This document shows positions 1 to 7,765 of a stretch of DNA of 7,972 bases, one piece after another. Under the pieces are notes generated by a model. It made no database searches. It was not told the origin of the DNA and saw nothing but the letters and a program-made list of their open reading frames with translations. This stretch comes from Globobulimina sp. (taxonomy: Eukaryota > Foraminifera > Rotaliida). The position numbers were made by a program, and so were the translations under genes. The stretch is from contig PIVH01000103.1 of NCBI GenBank assembly GCA_003354225.1, forward strand, positions 1 through 7,972, read 5' to 3'. Position 1 is the stretch's first letter. Every line of letters starts with the position of its first letter.

Positions 1-95
1 TTCAGAAAACAATCTGAAATTTCTTATACTCTATATATGTTATAATTTGGTTATTAAATTAATTTGAGAAAAAGAGAGAAAAATATATGTATATC
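1..95. other. Non-coding region downstream of the recombinase gene
   Basis: This short AT-rich stretch follows the recombinase stop codon at 98-96. It contains a small inverted repeat at 1-18 (TTCAGA and TCTGAA arms, six-base loop), a purine-rich run at 65-83, and the left half of the inverted match TTGGTTATTAAATTAA at 47-62. I see no AATAAA on the minus strand here, so no polyadenylation site is called. In Ngaro/PAT elements the B1-A2-B2 repeats start at about this point, but too little sequence is present to test that. Confidence 0.5.
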
Positions 96-1343
96 TTACC
101 AATTTGTATAATCAACGCGATTTGCCCATGGATCAAATATTTGGCCAACATTATTATTGATGTTGTATTCATTGTTATTGGCAAAGTTATTATTCATAAA
201 ATTGTATCCATGGACCAATTCTCTAATAAATGTAGCAAAGTGTTCCTCTTTAAAGCACATATATCTGTATGACACATGTGGTAAATTGGATGGTTTCCAT
301 CCTACATATTTGAGGATTTTAGGATGCGGTATTTGGTTGTTATTGGCTAGGGATGAGCCACCAATTCTGAATGCATAAGAGGTATATCTCTCAGATTCTG
401 ATATATTACAAATCATTGTAATTTCCTTTGCTATATCTAATAAGTGCGACGTTTCTACATTTATATTATTTTTAAATCTGAATAAGTTCTGATTTCTATC
501 TATTTTAAAATATTTATTTTGCAATGCATAGTTATATGATCTTTTTAAATATATAGTTAATAATAAATAAGGGTTTATATAGTTACACGGACAGTGTTTA
601 TTTGTATTTTTTATGTATTTCTGTCCACATCTTGAGTCCCCAATGATTACTCTTTTTATAACACTTTTAAATTTTTGGTTTTTAAATGATACTACGAATA
701 ATTTAAAATACCAATCTAACTTATTTGGGGATGTATTTATGTGAAATAAATGTTTTAATTTAACTCCGAATTTGGTTTTGTTAGATTTACATATAATTAA
801 TTCACATGGTCTTGACATAGAACAAAAATAAATTTGTGCTATTAATACTTTTAATAATTTGTCAATATCAATAGATAGCAGATGCTGTCCATAAGCTTTA
901 TAAAATTTTGTATATTTTATTAAATGTTTTAATTCAAACGGCAGTCTGCTTTTTGCCACTTTCCAATATTCAATTCTTAGCCCACTCTTAAAATCTTGAA
1001 AATCCATATCTTGTTTCCATTCGGTTTTGCTTCCACATAATTTGCATAGCCAAACCAAAGTAGATTGCCATGTATCAATTGATTGGACACTGCCTAATTG
1101 TAGTGCCCTTTCGGAGAACCAATAAGTTATAGTTAGCGGATCCAATGGCATTTGCAGTGGGTCTTCATCGATTGTAAGGCAATATTTTGACCAATTTCGC
1201 AGACTGGAGACATAATGTATTTTTGTGCCATGTACTTTGTCTCGGGATCTTATTTTTTTTATATGTCTTGTATTTCGAGGGTCTTTTGGGGCAATTCTAT
1301 TATTAGCTAACCGCGCATGAAAAAATACTATATACACACACAA
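96..1343 (-). CDS. Tyrosine recombinase (YR) of the retrotransposon
   Basis: This protein should insert the circular DNA product by site-specific strand exchange in the nucleus. Numbering is from the Leu (TTG) codon at 1343. Residues about 35-150 resemble the helical core-binding domain. Catalytic landmarks follow: box I Arg178 in SRPCEL, a candidate beta-hairpin Lys221, box II YAFRIGG with Arg326, a GWK at 348-350, and the probable nucleophile Tyr359 in HVSYRYM, with Tyr361 as an alternative. The usual His of the HxxR motif is Tyr323. After the active site comes an Asn-rich tail (about 383-398) ending in DYTNW. The frame opens at 1346, just after a TAA, and has no ATG until codon 65 (1151), inside the core-binding domain. 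The true 5' end must therefore be an upstream exon, a non-AUG start or another mechanism. The family call is firm; the start is not. Confidence 0.9.
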   Translation of the reverse strand: MCVYIVFFHARLANNRIAPKDPRNTRHIKKIRSRDKVHGTKIHYVSSLRNWSKYCLTIDEDPLQMPLDPLTITYWFSERALQLGSVQSIDTWQSTLVWLCKLCGSKTEWKQDMDFQDFKSGLRIEYWKVAKSRLPFELKHLIKYTKFYKAYGQHLLSIDIDKLLKVLIAQIYFCSMSRPCELIICKSNKTKFGVKLKHLFHINTSPNKLDWYFKLFVVSFKNQKFKSVIKRVIIGDSRCGQKYIKNTNKHCPCNYINPYLLLTIYLKRSYNYALQNKYFKIDRNQNLFRFKNNINVETSHLLDIAKEITMICNISESERYTSYAFRIGGSSLANNNQIPHPKILKYVGWKPSNLPHVSYRYMCFKEEHFATFIRELVHGYNFMNNNFANNNEYNINNNVGQIFDPWANRVDYTNW

Positions 1344-1360
1344 ATTTTAAAATTTAATAT

Positions 1361-1396
1361 TGATTGTTTGTAAATAGACTTTGATTGATTGTAAAT
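1361..1396. repeat. Short tandem pair of 15-base repeats
   Basis: Positions 1361-1375 and 1382-1396 match at 14 of 15 bases with a 21-base period, just upstream of the open recombinase frame. On the minus strand the units read ATTTACAAACAATCA and ATTTACAATCAATCA. They may be replication slippage in AT-rich DNA or a short regulatory repeat; nothing in the sequence decides between these. Confidence 0.5.
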
Positions 1397-1547
1397 TACA
1401 AAAAAATAGAAAGACAAAAATGATAAACAGTAATGCCCAGAACGATTAACAAAAGACAATATTAATGTTAATGTTTAAAGCTTGTTGGGTTTCATTAGAG
1501 TTTCGAAGGTTTTTTAAGATTTAGCTCAAACGTTTTTTAGTCACTTT

Positions 1548-1657
1548 GCTTCCCTAATAAGGGGAGCGTGACACGAGCCAGAAACAGAGAAGATATCTGC
1601 TCATAGTCAACAACTAATATTGGAGCAGTCTGAGGAGGGCAATATTGTAAGCATTGC
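1548..1657. other. G+C-rich island with hairpin and short open frame
   Basis: By count, about 45% of these 110 bases are G or C, far above the surrounding spacer. At 1548-1567 the arms GCTTCCC and GGGGAGC form a seven-pair stem, counting one G-T pair, around a six-base loop TAATAA. On the minus strand a 41-codon frame without ATG is open from 1662 to 1540 and includes the residues ISSLFLARVTLPLLGKQSD before a TAA. I do not recognise it. It could be a conserved structural region of the element, an exon, or a fragment of another repeat inserted here. Confidence 0.45.
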
Positions 1658-1969
1658 AAAATTTAACTGATTATTAATCAAAATTGGTGAAAGTGAATTT
1701 ATTTATTTGACAAAGAAATATTCAATGAAATTAACAATAAATAGTAATAACATATAAATTATCAATGGATTGATGATAATATAACATATTTGACACATTT
1801 CAAGCGATTTTAAACAGTTTTTAATATCAGTCAATTATAATTAAAATAAGTATACAGAAACACAATTTTTATGATTTATAATTATTAAAGTTATAAACGA
1901 GCATTTTAGGGAATGCTGAATTGAAAATAAGTAATAAAATGAAGCAATTTATGAATATACAGCAAATTA

Positions 1970-3835
1970 TCAAATTTCCATATAGTATTTATACGGTGAG
2001 ACAGCTCTGATATTTAAGGGTTGTTTTAACCATTTTATAAAGTTCGCATATTCAGCCATGTCATTCTCATAATTCATTAAAGGATTTTTAGCAAATTGAT
2101 ATCTGCCAAAATAATCAATATTTGTTTCTGCTAATTTTAAATTAAATGTATTGCATAATTTATGGAATTCGATCATTTTAAAACGAGATAAGCGGTCTGG
2201 TAAAAAATTAAAGGCCGATGGAAGCCAAACAAAATGAATATAAATTTTATATTTTATCATTAATAAACATAATTCATATACAAATATCATCATATTATAG
2301 GAAGTCGACCATTTTCTAATCATTGAATAATAACATGATGCATTATCAATATATAATTTTAATGTTTTTCCAGTTAAAAATCGTTTATGAGACTCAATTA
2401 ATGTTAAAACACAATGGGCCTCTTTTTGATTAATAGATAGATCTAAGTCATTTTTATTGAATTTATATTTTGCGAAATAAGAATCAATGACATATCCTGC
2501 ACCAAATTCGCATGCATCTGTTGCTGCGAATACATTTATTGACGGATTATTTAAAATTGTATACATTGATACAATTTTAATATTATCAATCCATTTGAGC
2601 CAAAAACGTAAATCATTAATAACTGAAATGGGTAATATTATGCAATCTGATTTATTTATGCGACCATTACGTATATTTTTATGTATATAAGCCAATGATC
2701 TGTATGCTAAGGCTTTTGTGGCTTTATTTAACTGGCTCCAATGCATTATTTTGCCGGTTAATGATTCTAAAGCACGGCCAGTCGCAATTCTATATTTTAT
2801 GACTAAGGAAATGAAATATTTTAACTGTTTCAAGGCTAAATCAGGTATTTTAAGTGTTTTATTATGTAAATTCCAATAAATACCATATATAATACCTTTC
2901 CTTACACAATTTACAGATTTATGTTCAGAAACTTTGACTTTTAGTTCCTTCAATAAATTGTCAAATAAATTTGTTAATAAAATACAATCAGATTTGGATT
3001 TTGCGGCTATGACGAAATCATCGATATGAACGAGAATTGAATTTATTAAATGTTGCTGTTTATTATTAAGAATACAATGATTTAAAATCCAGACTAAAAT
3101 TGTTGAAAAATACTGGGAATTACCGGGTGCTGAGGATACCCCATACGGTTGGCTCCGATCTCTAAACCGTAGGCCAAAAATGGAGTACCCTACAAAATCT
3201 GCATCGCTTTCAGGCAATTTAATTTGTCTGAAAAAGTCAGCTAAGTCTCTCAATGACATATATTCATTGTTTATAAGTAATTTTGTATAGGTTTTCAAAT
3301 TTGGGAGATCTCGCATGTTACACTTTTCTTTGCGAATCCATTGATTTATGGCGGTTTTACCTGAAGCATGAAATGAGCCGTTACGAATGACTCTGGTTTT
3401 AGTATATAATCCAAATTCGTCTTTTTTAGGTGTCCCAAAGATCATTAATACATATTTTGGGTCGTAATTAATGGGCTCAATTTGACCTTTGCTGCACTCC
3501 TCAGATAATTTATCAATAAATGCAATAATATCATTTTGGGTACATACTAAATTATTAATTTTTGTTGACAAATTTGAAGGTTCCCAGCCTTTGTTATGGA
3601 AGGATTTCCATAAAGGAAAGCCATTTTCGATGAAATGGATTTCTAATTTACCATTTTGTTTAAGTTTGAGGTATTTTCTAAATGCATTTATATTAAAATG
3701 ATGTTTGTTTTTATAACCTTCGGCGTGTAATGTTTGTAAATTTTTTACTTTCTTAGATATTACGGGATCGATCACTGAATTTAGTATGTACAGAGTAGAT
3801 ATTATTGGCACACAAATATTTTGTACAACAAACAA
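1970..3835 (-). CDS. DIRS-type reverse transcriptase with RNase H
   Basis: This enzyme copies element RNA into DNA and degrades the RNA strand. Numbering is from the Leu (TTG) codon at 3835. Fingers motifs lie at about 133-167 (TPKKDEFG, then RVIRNGSFHASGKTAINQWI, equivalent to the DIRS dlS.p.g.SvNd block). Motif A is SLRDLADFF with Asp197, motif B is QPYGVSSAPG at 229-238, and motif C is HIDD at 270-273. A thumb-like stretch with the SLTGKIMHWS motif (358-367) leads into RNase H: TDACEFGAG (Asp440), NQKEAH (Glu472), YIDNAS (Asp497) and NFLPDRLSR (Asp547). About 70 residues follow, too short for the DIRS methyltransferase. Motif C has His where Tyr or Phe is usual. The frame opens at 3844 after a TAA and has no Met before residue 131, so the N-terminus is unresolved. 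A 32-codon ATG frame, one base out of phase, overlaps it at 3851-3753. Confidence 0.95.
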   Translation of the reverse strand: MFVVQNICVPIISTLYILNSVIDPVISKKVKNLQTLHAEGYKNKHHFNINAFRKYLKLKQNGKLEIHFIENGFPLWKSFHNKGWEPSNLSTKINNLVCTQNDIIAFIDKLSEECSKGQIEPINYDPKYVLMIFGTPKKDEFGLYTKTRVIRNGSFHASGKTAINQWIRKEKCNMRDLPNLKTYTKLLINNEYMSLRDLADFFRQIKLPESDADFVGYSIFGLRFRDRSQPYGVSSAPGNSQYFSTILVWILNHCILNNKQQHLINSILVHIDDFVIAAKSKSDCILLTNLFDNLLKELKVKVSEHKSVNCVRKGIIYGIYWNLHNKTLKIPDLALKQLKYFISLVIKYRIATGRALESLTGKIMHWSQLNKATKALAYRSLAYIHKNIRNGRINKSDCIILPISVINDLRFWLKWIDNIKIVSMYTILNNPSINVFAATDACEFGAGYVIDSYFAKYKFNKNDLDLSINQKEAHCVLTLIESHKRFLTGKTLKLYIDNASCYYSMIRKWSTSYNMMIFVYELCLLMIKYKIYIHFVWLPSAFNFLPDRLSRFKMIEFHKLCNTFNLKLAETNIDYFGRYQFAKNPLMNYENDMAEYANFIKWLKQPLNIRAVSPYKYYMEI

Positions 3836-4090
3836 ATGTGGAAATTAACATAAATATTAATTCACATTGACAAGTTTTTAAAATTTAAGAATGAAAATTA
3901 AATAATTAAAAGTAGGAAGAAATTTAATTAAAATGTTGGAAAATTGTTGAAAATTTTGAATACGAATTAATATTTTGGTATAAATAGTTAATATTATCCA
4001 TTCATAATTAGTTTGAACATAACAATGTAAGCAAATATTAAGAAATGATATGAAAATATTAATGAATATTCATATAAATAGTATAATTCG
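3836..4090. other. AT-rich spacer between Gag-like and RT genes
   Basis: This spacer of 255 bases carries stop codons in the frames I checked, which rules out simple read-through or a programmed shift directly from the Gag-like gene into the RT. It contains two copies of TATAAATAG on the plus strand (3979-3987 and 4073-4081), and an ATG at 3851-3849 that begins a short frame overlapping the RT start. It could be an intron, or a promoter/leader for a separate RT transcript; no consensus splice donor is obvious. Confidence 0.5.
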
Positions 4091-5077
4091 CTAACGTTTA
4101 TCACATTTCATTAATGGATGATTTTTGTTATCAATAATACACAAATGGTCTCTCCCACATTTTTCACCTAAACGACAGTAATTATATGCATTATAAAAGC
4201 AACAATATTTGCTTTTTAATGAAAAGGGAGTGCCTGAATTTGCTAATAAATTTTGACACACTTTTTCAGCTGCTTTGGGATTTAAATTGCGATTTCTTTT
4301 CGGGGGTTCATTAGGTTTATTATTTGGTTTATTAATTTGTTTGTTATTATTTGGTTTTGTTGGCATTTTATTCGACCACGATTTATTATAATTATTTGAA
4401 TATGGAATCCTTACTGTTTTTTCATTATAACCCTCGGATTGTAAGTTATTTGCTGTATTTAATTTTCCCAAAATCAGCGCATTTTGTAATATTTGAAGTA
4501 CTTTATTTGGTTTCTCATTAAATTCGGATTTGTCATAAGATAAAAATGTGGCAGATAATAATTGATCTAATGACGATTTTGAATTCATAGTTAATTGCGA
4601 TTGCATGATATTTGATGAAAATGTAATATAATACGAATTATTTCTATTTAATGCATGTTTAATTCCTTTATTTATCCATGAAAATAATGAAGTTGCTGAA
4701 ATGCGATCATTTTTAATTAATGGTTTTAATAATTCACCAAATTTTGATAAATCAAACATTTTATAAGCACAAAATGCGCGAATTGTGCGAAACAGCAATT
4801 GTTGATTCATATTGGTTGGAATTAATAAGCTTAAACTGTCAGAAATTAATTTGATAAATGAAATAATATAATTATTAATATTCACAGCATTCCATTTATT
4901 TACAAATAAAGATTTAAGCTCTTTTGTTATAGAATAATGATCAATATTTTTTATATTCGGACTTAAGTATTTAAATATTTTATAATACAGATCATAAACA
5001 GTAAAATCATCAGAAACAAAACCACTGAAAAAGAGAATTAATTCAACTTTTACAGCAAATTTATCATTTTTGGTCAT
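4091..5077 (-). CDS. Gag-like nucleocapsid protein with C-terminal zinc fingers
   Basis: This protein probably binds element RNA and forms the particle. The start chosen is the first ATG in the open frame (5077), giving 328 residues; the frame is open without ATG back to 5149, adding up to 24 residues. The N-terminal 200 or so residues look helical and folded. A basic Asn/Pro/Lys linker (about 240-265) follows. The C-terminus carries Cys293-x7-Cys301-x5-Cys307-x3-His311 (Cys292 would give x8), a CCCH finger, and then Cys313-x2-Asp316-x3-His320-x4-Cys325. The spacing C..C....C...H.C..C...HP...C is the pattern I associate with the Gag-like ORF of DIRS-type elements; here the second knuckle Cys is Asp. 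It lies upstream of the RT gene, as Gag should. The family call rests on the finger and the context; the N-terminal part is unrecognised. Confidence 0.75.
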   Translation of the reverse strand: MTKNDKFAVKVELILFFSGFVSDDFTVYDLYYKIFKYLSPNIKNIDHYSITKELKSLFVNKWNAVNINNYIISFIKLISDSLSLLIPTNMNQQLLFRTIRAFCAYKMFDLSKFGELLKPLIKNDRISATSLFSWINKGIKHALNRNNSYYITFSSNIMQSQLTMNSKSSLDQLLSATFLSYDKSEFNEKPNKVLQILQNALILGKLNTANNLQSEGYNEKTVRIPYSNNYNKSWSNKMPTKPNNNKQINKPNNKPNEPPKRNRNLNPKAAEKVCQNLLANSGTPFSLKSKYCCFYNAYNYCRLGEKCGRDHLCIIDNKNHPLMKCDKR

Positions 5078-5134
5078 TATTGTTTTTATTTTTGAAGAAT
5101 TTGATGGTGAATATAACTTAATAATATTTGCCAA

Positions 5135-5396
5135 ATTAAAATTACCATCTTAACAAAATATTAATTTATTAAAATTTCAAAACAAAGATTCACAAAACTA
5201 ACAGATACGCATTGTAAAAGGGAAGAATTGTGGTTGTTGTACATATAAATGAAATTAATGGGCAATGGAGAATTTAGTAAAAGAATCAATCGTAAGAAGT
5301 GATTTTATGTCACATACTAAGCGCCAGAAACCATTAAAAATTTACCAAAGTCATTGCAAACATTGTAAAATTTGGGGAAAAGAGAATATAAAGGTA
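5135..5396. other. Spacer between ORF1 and the Gag-like gene
   Basis: This AT-rich spacer of 262 bases has no ORF of note. It is close in length to the spacer before the RT gene, but I see no sequence similarity between the two. It may be leader or promoter sequence for the Gag-like gene, or part of an intron. No consensus splice donor is evident near the ORF1 stop codon. Confidence 0.45.
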
Positions 5397-7511
5397 TTAA
5401 CTCTCTAATTCTGTTAAAACATCGTTGTTCGTAATACGTGTACCCGATGGGGTATATTTTGTATTTAATAAATTGTTTAATTTGGTGATTGTTTTGTTTT
5501 TTTGTTTTGCAACGACTTGGTCAACCATTACGACAATGGGATCCTGCTTTTTTTGTTTGTCTATAACAAATCCTGTGATTTTATTAATATTTACAGATTC
5601 AAGACATTCAATGGTATTCGGGTCATCATTGTTGTAATCAAATTTAGGTTTTAGTGCGAATTGGAGATTATTTTGGATACGTTTATTTTCTTCAAATTTA
5701 AGTTGGAATTCGCGTGTAATATCACTACGTAAAGTGGCTAAATCCGCGGCTGTAATTGCTTGAGGGGTGAATTTATTATTTCTGCTGTAATTATTTTGGT
5801 AATTTGGAACCATATTATTTGGGATTACAGCCATTTGTGAATTAATTGTAAAGGGATTTACGTTGCTTTGCTGTGTATTTAGTGGAGTATTATTTGTAGT
5901 TTGTGTTGGAAAATTATTGGGGATTCGCGCAATTACTCTATTTTGAGGGGAATTGTTTAGTTTCCTTCTTTTTAATGGAGGTTGATAATTGTTGGAAGTG
6001 TTGGAATTTGTGGGATTTTGAAAATTGTTGGCGACAATGTTGGAATTTGTAGGCGAATTATTATGAATCAATCCAATGGGAATAAATCTATTTGTTAATG
6101 TAGTAATATATTTGTTTAAGTTTAATATATTTCTATTTTTATCAATTATGCCTGTTTGAACTAAGTTTTTTGATACAGATTTTAACATTTTTGGATATAA
6201 ACGATCAAATTTATTGTCATCTAAGTGCCCAATATATTTAATAAGCGCCTTAATTGTGGCATGTTTATTTTGTGGTGTATTTATATCAAAATTAAATAAA
6301 ATAATATTGGCAATCATTGCAGTTAAAACTGAGCCAATATTAACTTGGGAGTTATAATTTGGTATTGTGTCCATTTTGTGTGATTCTGCTTTTATGGATG
6401 AAATAAAATTATTGTAATTTTCTTCGTTATCATCGACTAAGCGTTGGAGTGGATTTTCATTTGCAAGTAAATCAATTATTGAATTTGTAGCTGAATCCAT
6501 CGAAAATAAGTTGTCTAAAGTATTATTATTTATATTTGTTGTTTTTAAAACGCTATCAATTGAGGCTTGGAGATTATTTATTGGTTTGTTTAATTTTTGT
6601 GGTTTTTGATTTGGATTTATTTTCGGTGGTAAATTCATTGAAAAATTGTTTGAATTATTTCTATTTTGAACTTGCTGTGAGGCAGTTGGTTGATTATCAA
6701 TTTCTGATTTTTGATTGTGATTATTTGGGATCTGACTTAAAGTGGAAGATAACTGCGAAGGTAAGGAAGTATGTAAACCATTATACAATCCATTACAATC
6801 ATTATTAATTATTGCAGCTTCATCTTGTAAATTTGTATTATTATTGGTATTATCTCGTATTGTAGCTGGTGATAAGGAATCTAAATATTGTATACAATCA
6901 AATTGACGTATAACGGAATATAATGTAAAGCCAGCTGATTTTTTAAATTCATTGAGTTTATTGGCTTTAAACTCCGAACAAGTTAAATAAATCAAATCAG
7001 ACAGATTTCTGACTTTTGCATATGAGTCTTTATTGGCTCTCATATAACAAATATTTAAGAATAATTTTAAAGAATCTAAGACATTGCGGGACGATGTATT
7101 CGTGAACCAAATGAAATTTGTTGTTAATTGGAAGAAATGTATTAATATTAATAATTCACATTTGTTTAAATATAAATCGGGTTTTTGTTGATTTTTGGGT
7201 TTCTGTGGTGATTTTGAAAGGATAGCTGAGTGTAATATTGCTTTACCAAAGGATATTTTCCAATTTTTCTTGGATATATTTTTAATATCATTCATTGTTA
7301 ATAAATTAAGGAAGTTATTTAAGTGTAAATTTGCATATTGTGTATCAGCAGGAATTTGTTGTGGGGGATTATTTGTATTATTATTATTTACGTTTTGAGC
7401 TATGTTATGTTTTTCTTTTTGTTCTTTGTTATCTTTATTGGTTTTGTTTTGTTTGTTTTGTGATTGATGACTTTGTTGAAAATAATTGCTTTTCTTATTT
7501 CGTTGTTCCAT
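5397..7511 (-). CDS. ORF1: large Asn/Gln-rich protein, function unknown
   Basis: I do not recognise this 704-residue protein. The start is the first ATG of the frame (7511); the frame is open upstream to 7598 but has no other ATG. Residues 1-60 are charged, Gln- and Asn-rich and probably disordered. Residues about 60-215 are hydrophobic and probably form a helical domain. A long Asn-rich linker (about 220-385) leads to a second hydrophobic segment (about 390-485). A second disordered stretch contains the basic patch PPLKRRKL (511-518), a classical nuclear-import-like motif. The C-terminal region (about 590-690) has a likely charged helix and a Lys-rich segment. I see no zinc finger, catalytic motif or membrane segment. 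Its position as first gene, before a separate finger-bearing Gag, suggests a structural or accessory role such as nuclear entry of the DNA product; that is inference. It could also be a second, finger-less Gag. Confidence 0.65.
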   Translation of the reverse strand: MEQRNKKSNYFQQSHQSQNKQNKTNKDNKEQKEKHNIAQNVNNNNTNNPPQQIPADTQYANLHLNNFLNLLTMNDIKNISKKNWKISFGKAILHSAILSKSPQKPKNQQKPDLYLNKCELLILIHFFQLTTNFIWFTNTSSRNVLDSLKLFLNICYMRANKDSYAKVRNLSDLIYLTCSEFKANKLNEFKKSAGFTLYSVIRQFDCIQYLDSLSPATIRDNTNNNTNLQDEAAIINNDCNGLYNGLHTSLPSQLSSTLSQIPNNHNQKSEIDNQPTASQQVQNRNNSNNFSMNLPPKINPNQKPQKLNKPINNLQASIDSVLKTTNINNNTLDNLFSMDSATNSIIDLLANENPLQRLVDDNEENYNNFISSIKAESHKMDTIPNYNSQVNIGSVLTAMIANIILFNFDINTPQNKHATIKALIKYIGHLDDNKFDRLYPKMLKSVSKNLVQTGIIDKNRNILNLNKYITTLTNRFIPIGLIHNNSPTNSNIVANNFQNPTNSNTSNNYQPPLKRRKLNNSPQNRVIARIPNNFPTQTTNNTPLNTQQSNVNPFTINSQMAVIPNNMVPNYQNNYSRNNKFTPQAITAADLATLRSDITREFQLKFEENKRIQNNLQFALKPKFDYNNDDPNTIECLESVNINKITGFVIDKQKKQDPIVVMVDQVVAKQKNKTITKLNNLLNTKYTPSGTRITNNDVLTELES
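5958..5981 (-). other. Nuclear-localisation-like basic motif in ORF1
   Basis: These codons specify PPLKRRKL, residues 511-518 of ORF1 counted from the ATG at 7511. It sits in an Asn/Pro-rich, probably disordered segment, so it would be exposed. It fits the monopartite K-K/R-x-K/R type. The residues are seen directly; nuclear import is inferred. Confidence 0.5.
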
Positions 7512-7765
7512 TGAATTCAACGGATGAGAAATATCTAATTGTTTATGTGTTTTTGTGTTTGGTTTTTGTTTCTTTTGTTGTTTTAGGTTTTTGCAGAGTT
7601 ATCACGTCAGTGAAAGGGAAGCAAAAAGTTGAAGTAAAGTTTTAGTGAAGACTTCAAATTTGACATACGCAAATTTAACAAATGCACACAACACAAACTT
7701 AAAATAAGTAGATCAAAATGAAATGTTAATATAGCATATTTCGAGATATCATGATGTTTTGAAAG

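Larger units (their letters stand above)
1344..1969. other. Large spacer between RT and recombinase genes
   Basis: This stretch of 626 bases has no long ORF on either strand. It holds a G+C-rich island (1548-1657), a near-perfect pair of 15-base repeats (1361-1375 and 1382-1396, TGATTGTTTGTAAAT and TGATTGATTGTAAAT) and a small hairpin at 1900-1917 (AGCATT and AATGCT arms). It is more than twice as long as the other two inter-ORF spacers. It could hold an exon or promoter for the recombinase, an internal repeat of the element, or an old insertion. I found no clear GTAAGT-type donor on the minus strand to support a specific intron. Confidence 0.6.

Noticed and set aside
87-378. Short plus-strand ORFs opposite the recombinase gene
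   Set aside because: They lie antisense to a protein with clear catalytic motifs, show no recognisable domains, and are of the length expected by chance.
1548-1657. tRNA or 5S rRNA gene in the G+C-rich island
   Set aside because: No cloverleaf, no GGTTCRANYCC-type B box and no 5S internal control region can be made out.
1900-1917. Rho-independent terminator after the RT gene
   Set aside because: The six-pair hairpin has no following U-tract on the coding strand, and the setting is eukaryotic.
1970-2180. Adenine methyltransferase domain after RNase H, as in DIRS-1
   Set aside because: Only about 70 residues follow the RNase H DRLSR motif and no methyltransferase motif such as DPPY is present.
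3836-5396. Common origin of the two spacers of similar length (about 255 and 262 bases)
   Set aside because: By eye they share only AT-rich composition and no extended matching blocks.
96-7520. TTG start codons for all four minus-strand ORFs, as in a bacterial operon
   Set aside because: The element class and spacers are eukaryotic and no ribosome-binding site precedes any TTG. ATG starts exist for ORF1 (7511) and ORF2 (5077); for the RT and recombinase the start is left open.
5425-7645. Several plus-strand ORFs of 67 to 104 codons opposite ORF1 and the leader
   Set aside because: Their Phe-, Leu- and Val-rich sequences are the antisense reading of Asn/Gln/Lys-rich codons; no independent support.
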